From NCBI GenBank assembly GCA_035560235.1, contig DATMAG010000050.1, positions 96,028-160,027 on the forward strand: a DNA stretch of 64,000 nucleotides, read 5' to 3'. The notes beneath the pieces were generated by a model. It was given only the letters and a program-made list of their open reading frames with translations, did not search any database and had not been told where the DNA came from. Positions 7,794-18,837 of this stretch are shown in pieces (the first letter of the stretch is position 1; every line of letters begins with the position of its first letter). Origin of the DNA: DASRDU01 sp035560235. Lineage in GTDB: Bacteria; Acidobacteriota; Blastocatellia; RBC074. Made by a program: the position numbers and the translations under genes.

Positions 7794-8537
7794 CTACTTC
7801 AAATCTCCGAACAGATGCTGTGCGAGCGTGACTGCCGCGATGGCGGCAGTCTCTGTTCGCAGAATGCGCGCTCCGAGGTGAACGGGAATGAAATCGTGGC
7901 AGCCGGCCAGCGTTGATTCGCCCTGATGCCAGCCGCCTTCGGGGCCGATGGCCAGAGTAACGGCTCTGACCGGCGCTTTGAATTGAGCCGTCACTTCGCG
8001 CAGGCTGCAGCCGCCCTGCTCGGAAAGGATCAGCTTCAGTTCGTCATTATCCACTTCGCAGAATTCAGCGAAGCTTTTCGGCTCGACAATCTCAACCAGA
8101 CTTCTGCGCCCGCACTGTCTGACGGCTTCGAGCGCAATGCGCCGCCAGCGTTGCAGCCGGTGTTCGGCGCGACCTTCGCGCAACAGCACATCGCTGTGTT
8201 CAGTCGCCAGCGGAACGATGCGCGTCACTCCCAGTTCAGCAGTCTTCTGAATGATCCAGTCGAACTTGTCTCCCTTGACCAGCGCCTGGCCAAGCGTCAG
8301 CCGCAAGGGTGATTCAACGACATCCTCAAGCCGGGAAAGAATTCTGACCTCAGCCGAAACTTTGCCGACGCTCGCGACCTCACACTCGAACTCCGCTCCC
8401 TGTCCGTCAAAAACAAAGACGCGCGCGCCCGGCCCAAGCCGCAGCACACGCGACAGATGGTGCGCCTGATCGCCCTCAAGCGTGATCAGTAAATCGCCGA
8501 TGTCCGATGGGGCAGCATAAAAGCGATGACGTTGCAT
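7794..8537 (-). CDS. rsmE: 16S rRNA m3U1498 methyltransferase RsmE
   Basis: The 247-aa product from ATG 8537 (MQRHRFYAAP) has the family's usual N-terminus; upstream in-frame codons to 8639 read through a terminator and are not used. It has an N-terminal PUA-like part (GDQAHHLSRVLRLGPG) and a C-terminal SPOUT/trefoil-knot methyltransferase domain with AIGPEGGW and ILRTETAA. It methylates N3 of U1498 in 16S rRNA using S-adenosylmethionine. It is separated from the upstream protease gene by a strong terminator and probably has its own promoter. Confidence 0.95.
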   Translation of the reverse strand: MQRHRFYAAPSDIGDLLITLEGDQAHHLSRVLRLGPGARVFVFDGQGAEFECEVASVGKVSAEVRILSRLEDVVESPLRLTLGQALVKGDKFDWIIQKTAELGVTRIVPLATEHSDVLLREGRAEHRLQRWRRIALEAVRQCGRRSLVEIVEPKSFAEFCEVDNDELKLILSEQGGCSLREVTAQFKAPVRAVTLAIGPEGGWHQGESTLAGCHDFIPVHLGARILRTETAAIAAVTLAQHLFGDLK

Positions 8538-8604
8538 ACGGCGTTTATGATCACACGGCAGCGGCTCATTCTGCCAGCGAACAGGCAGCAGTGATGCGCC
8601 CAAT

Positions 8605-8632
8605 AAAAACAGCCGGGGACAGTCCCCGGCTG
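8605..8632 (-). terminator. Rho-independent terminator of the trypsin-FHA gene
   Basis: A perfect 10-bp stem (CAGCCGGGGA / TCCCCGGCTG) at 8610-8632 is followed on the minus strand by TTTTTATT. It lies 28 bp downstream of the protease stop and upstream of rsmE. Confidence 0.9.
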
Positions 8633-8659
8633 TGAGCATTTTGAACTGTTCAGTTCAGC

Positions 8660-10348
8660 TTATCCCTGGAAGGTGAAGACGACCGTGCCTGTTCTGCCCA
8701 GGGTGAGCCGGTCGTTGTGATTCAACTGCACTTCGGTGATGCGCTGCGACAATTGATTGTTCAGATAGGTGCCGTTGGTCGAACCGACATCGCGGGCGAC
8801 GACGTGACCGTTGATGATGCCGACCCAGAGATGCTGGCCTGAAACCTGGGCATCCTGCACGACGACCTGCGAGCGGGTGCTGTCGCGACCGATGTAAAGT
8901 CCCTGGCCGATGGGAAACGACTGTCCCTGCAGCGGCCCGGCTGTGCAGACCAGCGCGGCCTGGGCGCTGCCCGCATAGACCTCTGTTCTTTGCACGGCGG
9001 CCAGCGGCACGGTCGGCTGATAACCTGCGGCTGCGGCGCTGGACTGCGGATGAGGCTCAGGCGGATTCAGCCCGTGAGGCAGATGCGGCTGCTGCTGCCA
9101 GGCGGCCTGCTGCGCGGGGAAAGCGGCTGGCGCGGCAGAGGGTTTCTTCCGCCTGACGAAGACGAACGCCGCAATCGCGCCGCCCACTACAACCAGGAAA
9201 CCGCCGCCGAAAAAGACCAGGATGATGAATGCGCCCAGCGCCGAACCTGAGCGGTCTTCGCCTTTGGCGATGTGTTCCTGCGCTTCGCTGATCAGCTTCT
9301 GCGCCTCGCTGTGATTCGGATAGAGCGCCAGCACCTCGGTGAACTTCTCCTTCGCATCGCTGTATTCCTGTTTCCAGAAATATTCCAGCCCCTCGCGCCA
9401 CTTTGCGTCAATCGTGCTCGGCTTGTTATCCACTCCGGCCTGACGGACGAATTCGAGCGCAGTGCTGGTCGGGACGATGAAGTTGAAACCCTGCACCTCC
9501 TGGCCGTTCACGGTGTTGCCGCGGAACGTGAGCAACCCGATCACTTCGCCCTTGTCGTTGATGGCCGGGCCGCCTGAGTTGCCGTGTGTGGTGCTGGTGT
9601 TGGTCTGCAGAATCGGCGCGCCATCGGCGGAATTCTTCTTCGCTGAAATTGAACCGTCATTGGTCGTCGGTTCAAGCTGTGATTTTTCATCGAGCGCGTC
9701 TGAATCCGCCGCGCCCGGATAGCCGATCACGTAAACCTTGTCACCAACCTGTACCTTGTCGGAATTGCCCAGGCGCAGCGTCGGCGCGTTCTTGATTTCA
9801 ATTTTGATGATGGCCACATCCTTGCCCGTCATCAGGTCCTTGCCTTCGCCGACCGGCGCGCCGTAAGCCTTGATTTCGTATGGATAGCGATTGCCGCTTT
9901 GCAGAAAGACGTAATTGATGCGCTGGAACGAGGCGAGCTGTCCGCCGGAACCAACGATGATCTGCGCTGCCTGAATGACGTTTTCGCGCGTGATGGCCTT
10001 GCCGTATTCGCGCAGCACCTGAATGGCGAGCTGGCCGAGCAGTTCCTGTTTGGCCGCGTCATCGCCTTCTCTGATGGCGCTGACGACGTGGGCGTTGGTG
10101 AGAATGTAACCATCCGGGTTGATGATCGAACCTGAGCCGCTGGAAATCGAACTCGTGGACCAGGTGCGGCCCTGCCACTGCCATTTGCCGGCGTAACCCG
10201 AAATGATGCGGACAATGGCGGGCTTGGAATACATATGCAGTTTATTGGTTGCGTTCGGCTGCTGAGCTGAAACGCTCGTCAGCAGCGCGGAGAGTACAAG
10301 GCTCAGCGTCAGTGTGAGTGCGCGAGCAGAGGGATTCTTTGTGTTCAT
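8660..10348 (-). CDS. Membrane-anchored trypsin-like protease with C-terminal FHA domain
   Basis: The 562-aa product (ATG 10348) begins with a signal peptide ending SVSAQ. A chymotrypsin-fold protease domain follows with the triad visible as H87 (TNAHVV), D177 (GKDVAII) and S258 (HGNSGGP). A short TPR-like helical region lies at about 318-360, then one transmembrane helix at about 371-398 (FIILVFFGGGFLVVV) and a proline-rich linker. The C-terminal FHA domain (about 470-562) carries the phosphothreonine-binding signature GRD...SGQH...GSTNGTYLN. Topology predicts an outside protease and a cytoplasmic FHA, so phospho-signals inside could be linked to proteolysis outside. The protease resembles the DegP/S1 group but lacks a PDZ. 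Confidence 0.9.
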   Translation of the reverse strand: MNTKNPSARALTLTLSLVLSALLTSVSAQQPNATNKLHMYSKPAIVRIISGYAGKWQWQGRTWSTSSISSGSGSIINPDGYILTNAHVVSAIREGDDAAKQELLGQLAIQVLREYGKAITRENVIQAAQIIVGSGGQLASFQRINYVFLQSGNRYPYEIKAYGAPVGEGKDLMTGKDVAIIKIEIKNAPTLRLGNSDKVQVGDKVYVIGYPGAADSDALDEKSQLEPTTNDGSISAKKNSADGAPILQTNTSTTHGNSGGPAINDKGEVIGLLTFRGNTVNGQEVQGFNFIVPTSTALEFVRQAGVDNKPSTIDAKWREGLEYFWKQEYSDAKEKFTEVLALYPNHSEAQKLISEAQEHIAKGEDRSGSALGAFIILVFFGGGFLVVVGGAIAAFVFVRRKKPSAAPAAFPAQQAAWQQQPHLPHGLNPPEPHPQSSAAAAGYQPTVPLAAVQRTEVYAGSAQAALVCTAGPLQGQSFPIGQGLYIGRDSTRSQVVVQDAQVSGQHLWVGIINGHVVARDVGSTNGTYLNNQLSQRITEVQLNHNDRLTLGRTGTVVFTFQG

Positions 10349-10583
10349 CTCTGATTTCCTGGATTGAAATTCGTGGAGCAATGGTGGTCACCGCGGGGGG
10401 CAATAATTCCTCACTCTGACAGGCGCTGTTTCAGATGTGCGATGAGGTGCCATCACGTCACTGCCAGCGCCGGAAATTACAATTGGGGCATTCTCTGGCG
10501 GGCATTCGCAGAAGGATGCGAAGCTGTTAGCGTGCCAGAGTATAGCACGGCAGGTGAATCGGGCAATTTGCTTTTTTCGCGGA

Positions 10584-11486
10584 TTAATGGACAGGATTAA
10601 AACGCAGCGCCAGCGTTACCCACTCGCCATCGGGTTTGCTGTCGAGAAGATCAAACTTCTGATCTCGCAGCGCAGAGAGCACCTCATCGCCCTGTTCGCG
10701 CAGGATGCCTGAAACGATCAGCACTCCGCCTGGCCTCGTGACCTGCGCAAAATCAGCCGCCAGCGGCACGATCACGTCCGCCGTCAGATTGGCCAGCACC
10801 ACATCGAAAGCCTGGCCGTGATAGGAAGAGAGTCGGTTGACTTCGAGTTCAACCCGATCGGCCACGCCATTGATGGCCGCATTCTCCTGCGCGACTTCGA
10901 TGGCTTCAGGATCAATGTCGAACCCGATAATGCGCGCGTTACCTTCAGCAGGCGCGAGCTTTGCTGCGGCGAAGGCAAGAATGCCTGTGCCGGTTCCGGC
11001 ATCGAGCAGCGCGCCGTCGCCCTGGAGCGGCCAGTATTTTTCAAGCATCTCCAGACAGCCGCGCGTCGTCTCGTGTGTGCCGGTGCCGAAGGCCATGCCG
11101 GGATCAATCTGAATCACAATGCGCTCACCAGGACTGACTTCGCTGAGTTTCCACGACGGCACGATGAGCAGTTTCTCTCCGATGGCCAGCGGCTCATAAC
11201 CTTTCTTCCATTCGGCCAGCCAGTCCTGATCGGCCACGGTCAGGCTTTTAATGCTGCGCAGCGCCATTTCGGGCAGATCGCTCAGCCGCAGGGTGCGCAG
11301 AATCTGTTCGCGCAGCCCGGCCTCATCCGGCGCCTGCTCAAAATAGGCGCGCAGCGTCAGCCAGTCCGGCTGATTTTTGTCTTCAGAAACTTCAATGCCC
11401 GTCGTGCCAAAGGCCCACAACTGTGTGGCCGCCGCCGTTTCACCGACGCGGGCAATTTCAACCTCGATGGCGTGCCAGATTTTCAT
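10584..11486 (-). CDS. prmA: Ribosomal protein L11 methyltransferase
   Basis: The 300-aa product uses ATG 11486 (MKIWHAIEVE); the longer frame to 11516 is read from an intergenic repeat and is rejected. The C-terminal Rossmann methyltransferase domain carries MAFGTGTHETT (PrmA signature), LLDAGTGTGILAFAAAKL (SAM motif I) and VLANLTADVI. PrmA trimethylates L11 at several positions. The N-terminal ~110 residues form the L11-recognition domain. It lies downstream of era on the same strand, with the 11501-11596 repeat between them. Confidence 0.95.
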   Translation of the reverse strand: MKIWHAIEVEIARVGETAAATQLWAFGTTGIEVSEDKNQPDWLTLRAYFEQAPDEAGLREQILRTLRLSDLPEMALRSIKSLTVADQDWLAEWKKGYEPLAIGEKLLIVPSWKLSEVSPGERIVIQIDPGMAFGTGTHETTRGCLEMLEKYWPLQGDGALLDAGTGTGILAFAAAKLAPAEGNARIIGFDIDPEAIEVAQENAAINGVADRVELEVNRLSSYHGQAFDVVLANLTADVIVPLAADFAQVTRPGGVLIVSGILREQGDEVLSALRDQKFDLLDSKPDGEWVTLALRFNPVH

Positions 11487-11500
11487 GCAGAACTGATTCC

Positions 11501-11596
11501 AGCCACGAATAGTCACGAATAGTCACGAGTAGTCACAAATAAACTGCTTCACCAAAGCTCCCTTGTCATTAGTGGGCATTCGTGAAAATTCGTGGC
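11501..11596. repeat. Intergenic inverted repeat, 10-nt-period CACGAAT family
   Basis: Left arm 11501-11520 (CCACGAAT-AGT-CACGAAT) continues as further AGTCACGAGT and AGTCACAAAT units. Right arm 11578-11596 is the reverse complement of the first units. The element fills nearly the whole gap between prmA (start 11486) and era (end 11600), and belongs to the same family as 2511-2665 and the outer arms of 52300-52438. Confidence 0.8.
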
Positions 11597-11599
11597 GGC

Positions 11600-12499
11600 T
11601 TACTTCCTTTCTTCGATTCCGAGTTCGTCGAGCGTGCGCGGGTCGTTGCGCCACTGCTCCTGCACACGCACGAACAGGAAGAGGCGAACGTGCCGTTCAA
11701 GCAGCTTTTCAATCTCCTGCCGCGCGCGCGTGCCGATGGTTTTCAGCATCTGCCCGCCCTTGCCGATAATCATCGGCTTCTGCGATTCGCGTTCGACATA
11801 AATGACGCAGTGAATTTCGGTCGCGTCTTCAGTCTCCTGCCAGCTTTCGGTTCTGACGGCGGTCGCGTAAGGCAGTTCCTGGCCGGTCAGATCGAGAATC
11901 TTTTCGCGCACGAGTTCCGCCACGATGTTGCGTTCGATCTGATCAGTGAACAGTTCGGGATCGTAAAGCTGTTCGCCTTCGGGCAGGTATTTGAAGATCA
12001 GTTCTACGAGCAGGTCGAGCTGTTCACCTTTCTTTGCTGAAATCGGGATGATTTCGGCAAAGTCATATTCGCGGCTGTAGCGTTCAATCAGCGGGAGCAG
12101 TTGTTTCTTGTCCCTGATCAGGTCGGTTTTGTTGAGCAGCAGAAACGCGGTCTTGCCCGCCTGTTTCACCAGATCGAGCGCGAACTGCTCGCCCGCGCCG
12201 TGCCGCTCCGTCCCGTCGCGCATCAGCAGCACCACGTCAACCTGAGAGAGCGCTTCAGCCACAATGCCCATCATGCGCCGGTTGAGCGTGTAGCCGGGTT
12301 TGTGAATGCCCGGCGTGTCCACAAAGATAATCTGGCCTTCGGGCCGCGTGATGATTCCGCGCAGGCTGGTGCGCGTCGTCTGCGGTTTGGCCGAGACGGC
12401 AGCGATGTGTTCACCGACGAGCGCATTCAGGAGCGTTGACTTGCCCGCGTTCGGGCGTCCGATCAGAGCCGCGAAACCTGATTTGTGGCTGGTGGTCAT
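11600..12499 (-). CDS. era: GTPase Era
   Basis: The 299-aa protein has an N-terminal Ras-like GTPase domain with G1 GRPNAGKS, G3 DTPGIHKPG and G4 NKTDLI. A C-terminal KH RNA-binding domain follows (IIGKGGQMLKTIGTRAR near residues 240-257). Era binds the 3' end of 16S rRNA and assists 30S assembly at the membrane-associated cell periphery. Its start overlaps the stop of the CNNM/CorC gene by 4 bp (ATGA), continuing the phoH-ybeY-corC-era order found in many bacteria. Length and motifs are normal. Confidence 0.97.
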   Translation of the reverse strand: MTTSHKSGFAALIGRPNAGKSTLLNALVGEHIAAVSAKPQTTRTSLRGIITRPEGQIIFVDTPGIHKPGYTLNRRMMGIVAEALSQVDVVLLMRDGTERHGAGEQFALDLVKQAGKTAFLLLNKTDLIRDKKQLLPLIERYSREYDFAEIIPISAKKGEQLDLLVELIFKYLPEGEQLYDPELFTDQIERNIVAELVREKILDLTGQELPYATAVRTESWQETEDATEIHCVIYVERESQKPMIIGKGGQMLKTIGTRARQEIEKLLERHVRLFLFVRVQEQWRNDPRTLDELGIEERK

Positions 12500-13818
12500 T
12501 TCAAATCTTCACGAGCAGCGGCTGTGGCGCTGATGATCCTTTCTTCAGCTACAGCATCCTGGGTGAGCCTCTGAATTCTGATGCGCGATACCCGGCGCTC
12601 ATCGGCTTCGAGTACCTCAAAGCGGAGCTGGCGGAATTCAATCGCTTCTCCGACAGCGGGCAGATGATTGAGCTGATTGATGACGAGTCCGGCAACGGTG
12701 GTGAAATCATCAGCCGCCAGTTCAGTCTCAAAGAGGCGTTCAATCTTGCCGACCTCGACTTCGCCGCGCACAATGTAAGTGTCGTTCCCTTCACTGATGA
12801 TGTCGGCGTCGGCAGCCTGCGGTTCGGGTTCATCCTCGTCTTCGATTTCACCGACAATTTCTTCAAGCAGGTCTTCCATCGTCACCAGTCCGGCCAGGCC
12901 GCCGTACTCATCAATCACAATCGCCATCGGCGTGCGGGCCTTCTGCATTTCGCGCAGCAGTTCATCGGTCGGCTTGGTATCAGGCACGAAAAAGACCGGG
13001 CGCGCAATCCCGATGGCGGTCTGCCCGGTCTGGCCCGACTGCCAGTGCGTCAGCAGATCGCGGACGTAAATCACGCCTTCGATGTTGTCAATTTCATCGC
13101 GGTACACGGGCAGCCGCGAATATTTCGATTCGATCATCAGGTCGCGCACGGCTTCCAGCGGGGTATCGGCTTCGACCGCGACAATTCTGGTGCGCGGCGT
13201 CATGACTTCAGCCACCGTGCGGTCGCCGAAGCGGATGACCGACTGAATCATTTCACCTTCGTCTTCCTCAATGATGCCTTCCTCTTCACCGACATCAATC
13301 AGCGCCTGCACCTGTTCTTCGGTCGTCTCTTCCTCTTCGATCTCGGCTGCCGGTTCCTCGTCGCGCTGAAAGCCGCGCAGCGCGCGATAAATCGGGTGCG
13401 CCAGCGCCGCCAGCACCGGGTAAATGGCGCGCAGCGGCCAGCGCAGCCGGATCAGCATCCGCGCCGGATCGTTCTGCGTCAGCAGCAGCGGGATGACCTG
13501 CCGGAACAGGATCAGCGTCACCGCCATCAGCAGAAACGAAATGATCAGAAAATGCTGCCCGTGAATCTTCAGCGCCAGCGAGGTGATGACAATCGCAATC
13601 GAAGCGATGGACAGATGAACTCCGAAGGTGAGCGTGAAGTTGAAGAGGTGATAACGCTCCTGAATCGAGCGAACAAACGCCGCGTAGCGCATCCCGGAAC
13701 TTTCGCTCGCCAGGCGGCGCAGCGCGACATCGCTCAGTTCATCCAGCGCGCTCTTGGCTGTGGCAACAACGACCAGCACCAGAATCAGGATGCTGGTCAA
13801 AGCTATTTCAGATTCCAT
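12496..13818 (-). CDS. CNNM/CorC-type hemolysin-family protein (DUF21, CBS pair, CorC_HlyC)
   Basis: The 440-aa protein has an N-terminal membrane part (helices about 5-22, 65-85, 90-110). A central pair of CBS domains follows (about 190-310: AEVMTPRTRIVAVEAD, SRLPVYRDEIDNIEGVIY, MAIVIDEYGGLAGLVTMEDLLEEIVG). The C-terminal CorC_HlyC domain begins near residue 330. Family members are linked to Mg2+/Co2+ homeostasis. It sits between ybeY and era, its usual place. The ATG lies directly against the 13822-13911 repeat, so its ribosome-binding region is repeat-derived and no good SD is visible. Confidence 0.9.
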   Translation of the reverse strand: MESEIALTSILILVLVVVATAKSALDELSDVALRRLASESSGMRYAAFVRSIQERYHLFNFTLTFGVHLSIASIAIVITSLALKIHGQHFLIISFLLMAVTLILFRQVIPLLLTQNDPARMLIRLRWPLRAIYPVLAALAHPIYRALRGFQRDEEPAAEIEEEETTEEQVQALIDVGEEEGIIEEDEGEMIQSVIRFGDRTVAEVMTPRTRIVAVEADTPLEAVRDLMIESKYSRLPVYRDEIDNIEGVIYVRDLLTHWQSGQTGQTAIGIARPVFFVPDTKPTDELLREMQKARTPMAIVIDEYGGLAGLVTMEDLLEEIVGEIEDEDEPEPQAADADIISEGNDTYIVRGEVEVGKIERLFETELAADDFTTVAGLVINQLNHLPAVGEAIEFRQLRFEVLEADERRVSRIRIQRLTQDAVAEERIISATAAAREDLK

Positions 13819-13821
13819 ATT

Positions 13822-13911
13822 GGTTGTCAGTGGTCAGTGGTCAGTTGTCAGTTGTCAGCCGACAGCATTGCGAGAAGCCGACGGACAACGGACAAAGAAC
13901 AACGGACAACT
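13822..13911. repeat. Intergenic inverted repeat, 7-nt-period GTKGTCA family
   Basis: Left arm 13822-13863 is built of GTTGTCA/GTGGTCA units repeating every 7 nt. Right arm 13879-13911 consists of CGGACAA-type units (reverse complement of TTGTCCG). The element fills essentially the entire gap between the CNNM gene start (13818) and the ybeY stop (13910). It belongs with 33911-34019 and 58040-58136. Confidence 0.82.
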
Positions 13912-14354
13912 ATCGAACTAATTCTTTCCGCAACCGGCGTTCGAGCCGGTTCATTTCGCCATTATCGGTTTCGTGATCGTACCCGGCAAGGTGCAGCGTG
14001 CCATGAATGACCAGCGTGCGAATCTCCTCATCGAACGTCAGCCCCAGCTTCCCGGCGTAACGCGCGGCAGTCTCGACCGAAATGATCACGTCGCCGAGAT
14101 GCGCGGGGTCAGCGCCAGGGGCTGTCTCGTCGCTTTCGTGATAAGCGAATGAGAGCACATCGGTCGGAGCGTCAATGCCGCGCCAGATGCGATTGAGGCG
14201 CTGCATCTCAGGATCACGAATGAAAGTAATGGTGACTGTTGCTGCGGGGCGATTGATGCGATCAAGCACCTGACGGCTCAGGCGGGCAACGGCGGCGCGA
14301 TTGATCGGAAACAGCCGCTGACGATTGAAGACCTCGATGCCCTCCGGCCCGCGC

Positions 14355-14383
<29 letters not shown>
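13910..14383 (-). CDS. ybeY: rRNA maturation endoribonuclease YbeY
   Basis: The 157-aa protein carries the zinc-binding signature HGTLHLAGYDHETD (about residues 127-140) and the upstream SFAYHESDET region of the family. YbeY is a metal-dependent RNase required for 16S rRNA 3'-end maturation and ribosome quality control. It starts 29 bp inside the end of phoH, so the two are translationally coupled. Its stop abuts the 13822-13911 repeat. Confidence 0.95.
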
Positions 14384-16688
<2,305 letters not shown>

Positions 16689-16910
16689 TCTGACCGGGGA
16701 GCGGGATCAGGCGGCGGGGCTGTTCGCGTGTTGTGCGTTGAGCAAAAGCTACTACAGCCGCAAAAGAGGTGTCAATTAACAAAAAAGGCGCAGTGAGGGC
16801 GCTTGCCAGCAGCCGGGAAGCTTTGAAAGAATGGCCGTGTTTGCTGGTCAGACTCCGCCGGTTCTGCTGTTTCTGATTCAGAGTCGGCATCTTCATGCGG
16901 GGAGATTGAG

Positions 16911-18521
16911 ATGAGCTTTCCACGAGCCAGCGGCGTTCTGCTGCATCCGACTTCATTGCCCGGTCGCTTCGGGATTGGGGATCTCGGGCGGGCCGCTTAC
17001 GATTTCGTTGATTTTCTGGCCGTGAGTCGGCAGAGTCTCTGGCAGGTGCTGCCGCTCGGGCCGACCGGTTATGGCGATTCGCCGTATCAGTGTTTTTCAG
17101 CCTTCGCGGGCAATCCGCTGCTTGTCAGCCTTGAAGCGCTGGTTGAGGACGGCCTGCTCTCAGCCAGTGAGCTGGCGCAGGCGCCTGAATTTCCGGCTGA
17201 CCGGGTTGATTACGGCCCGGTCATCGAATTCAAAAACAGGCTGCTCCGCCAGGCTTATGAAAACTTTGTCCGCGATCAGCCGGAGGCAGTCGTCGCTGAA
17301 TTCGCCGCTTTCGGTCAGCAGACCGAAGCCTGGCTGGATGATTACGCGCTCTTTCGTTCGATCAAGGACGTGCACGGCGGCGCGGAGTGGACGAAGTGGG
17401 ACGAATACCTGCGCGCGCGCGAGGACAAGGCGCTGCACTTCTTCCGCGAAAATCATCACCGCGAGATCGAGGCCCACACCTTCTTTCAGTATCTCTTCTT
17501 CAAGCAGTGGCTCAAACTGGCGCATTACGCCAACGATCACGGCATTCGCATCATCGGCGATCTGCCGATTTTCGTCGCGCACGACAGCGCCGATGTGTGG
17601 GCGCATCCCGAGCTGTTTTATCTCGATGACAAGGGGTGCCCGACGAAAGTCGCCGGAGTGCCGCCTGATTATTTCAGCGAGACGGGGCAGCTCTGGGGCA
17701 ATCCGCTTTACCGCTGGGACGTGATGAAAGCGGATGGATACAAGTGGTGGATCGAGCGGATTCGCGCAACGCTCGCGCAGGTGGACATTGTGCGGCTCGA
17801 CCACTTCCGGGGCTTTGAAAAATACTGGGCCGTGCCTGCCGGTGAAACGACCGCCATCAGGGGCAATTGGGAGGAAGGACCGGGCGCGGCTCTGTTTGAG
17901 GCAATTCGCGGCGCGCTCGGCAAGCTGCCGATCATTGCCGAGGACCTGGGCTTCATTACAAAGGAGGTTCATCAGTTGCGCGAGAAGTTCGATTTCCCGG
18001 GCATGCGCATCCTGCAGTTCGCCTTCGGCACCGATCCGCAGGCCGATGATTTCAAGCCTTACAACTTCCCGAAAAACTGCGTCGTCTATACCGGGACGCA
18101 CGACAACGACACGATCATCGGCTGGTTCACGAGCGAGGGCGTCGGCGACAGCACGCGCAGCGAAGCCGAAGTGAAGGAGGAACGCGAGTTCGTCCTGAAA
18201 TATCTCGGCACTGACGGACACGAAATCAACTGGGACTTCATCCGCCTCGCCTTCAGTTCAGTGGCCGACACCGCCATCATTCCGCTTCAGGACGCGCTGG
18301 GCATCGGCGCTGAAGGCCGCATGAACGTGCCGGCCCGCGAAAGCGGCAACTGGGGCTGGCGTTATCGCGCTGAAATGCTGACCGAAGAGGTCAGTCAGCG
18401 GCTGGCTGAAATGGCGCACGTGTATGGCCGTGATCGTGAACGCCTGAAGACTGAACTGGCTGCGAAGGAAGCCGCTGCGAAGGCTGCGCAGAAACAGACC
18501 AGGCCGCGGGCAGGGAAGTGA
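16911..18521 (+). CDS. malQ: 4-alpha-glucanotransferase (amylomaltase, GH77)
   Basis: The 536-aa protein has GH77 hallmarks: LPLGPTGYGDSPYQ near residue 47, VRLDHFRGFEKYWAVP with the nucleophile Asp, IIAEDLGFIT with the acid/base Glu, and GTHDNDTIIGW with the third Asp. It transfers alpha-1,4-glucan segments between maltodextrins or glycogen chains in the cytoplasm. The C-terminus has a lysine/alanine-rich extension (about residues 510-536). A pullulanase-type enzyme lies downstream after two small genes, suggesting glycogen/maltodextrin turnover. It is transcribed divergently from phoH across a 220-bp gap. Confidence 0.96.
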   Translation: MSFPRASGVLLHPTSLPGRFGIGDLGRAAYDFVDFLAVSRQSLWQVLPLGPTGYGDSPYQCFSAFAGNPLLVSLEALVEDGLLSASELAQAPEFPADRVDYGPVIEFKNRLLRQAYENFVRDQPEAVVAEFAAFGQQTEAWLDDYALFRSIKDVHGGAEWTKWDEYLRAREDKALHFFRENHHREIEAHTFFQYLFFKQWLKLAHYANDHGIRIIGDLPIFVAHDSADVWAHPELFYLDDKGCPTKVAGVPPDYFSETGQLWGNPLYRWDVMKADGYKWWIERIRATLAQVDIVRLDHFRGFEKYWAVPAGETTAIRGNWEEGPGAALFEAIRGALGKLPIIAEDLGFITKEVHQLREKFDFPGMRILQFAFGTDPQADDFKPYNFPKNCVVYTGTHDNDTIIGWFTSEGVGDSTRSEAEVKEEREFVLKYLGTDGHEINWDFIRLAFSSVADTAIIPLQDALGIGAEGRMNVPARESGNWGWRYRAEMLTEEVSQRLAEMAHVYGRDRERLKTELAAKEAAAKAAQKQTRPRAGK

Positions 18522-18582
18522 TAAACTGCCGTTTCGGACGGGCGCAGGAGAACGGAGCAGAGCTGTGAAAGGAGATTTTGCG

Positions 18583-18837
18583 ATGACAGTCAGAACCCCG
18601 CCGCGCGTTCAGCGCGCAACCCATCCCTGGATTGATCGGACTCAGGAAGAGAAATGGCTGGCTGCGCACCAGCACGAATATCGGGGGCAATGGATTCTCC
18701 TCGAAGGTGAAACATTGATTGCGCATGGTTTCGATCCGCGCCCGCTGCTGAAGGAAGCTCACTCCAGGGGATACCTGAGGCCCCTGGCGGTATATATTCC
18801 TGAAAATGATGAGTTCTTCTGGAGCGGGATTGTATGA
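18583..18837 (+). CDS. DUF5678-like small protein
   Basis: The 84-aa product from ATG 18583 is preceded by AAAGGAG at 8 nt; a GTG at 18565 is in frame but lacks an SD. The core EEKWLAAHQHEYRGQWILLEGETLIAHG, followed by a short helix and PLAVYIPENDE, resembles DUF5678, a family of unknown function. Its stop overlaps the ATG of the aspartic-protease-like gene (ATGA). In my recollection such proteins often pair with retropepsin-like proteases in other genomes. No toxin motif is visible. Confidence 0.7.
   Translation: MTVRTPPRVQRATHPWIDRTQEEKWLAAHQHEYRGQWILLEGETLIAHGFDPRPLLKEAHSRGYLRPLAVYIPENDEFFWSGIV

Noticed and set aside
12436..14010. Plus-strand 524-codon open frame
   Set aside because: It lies antisense to the CNNM/CorC gene and ybeY, whose motifs are clear; its composition is His/Gln/Arg-rich as expected for a shadow frame of GC-rich coding DNA.
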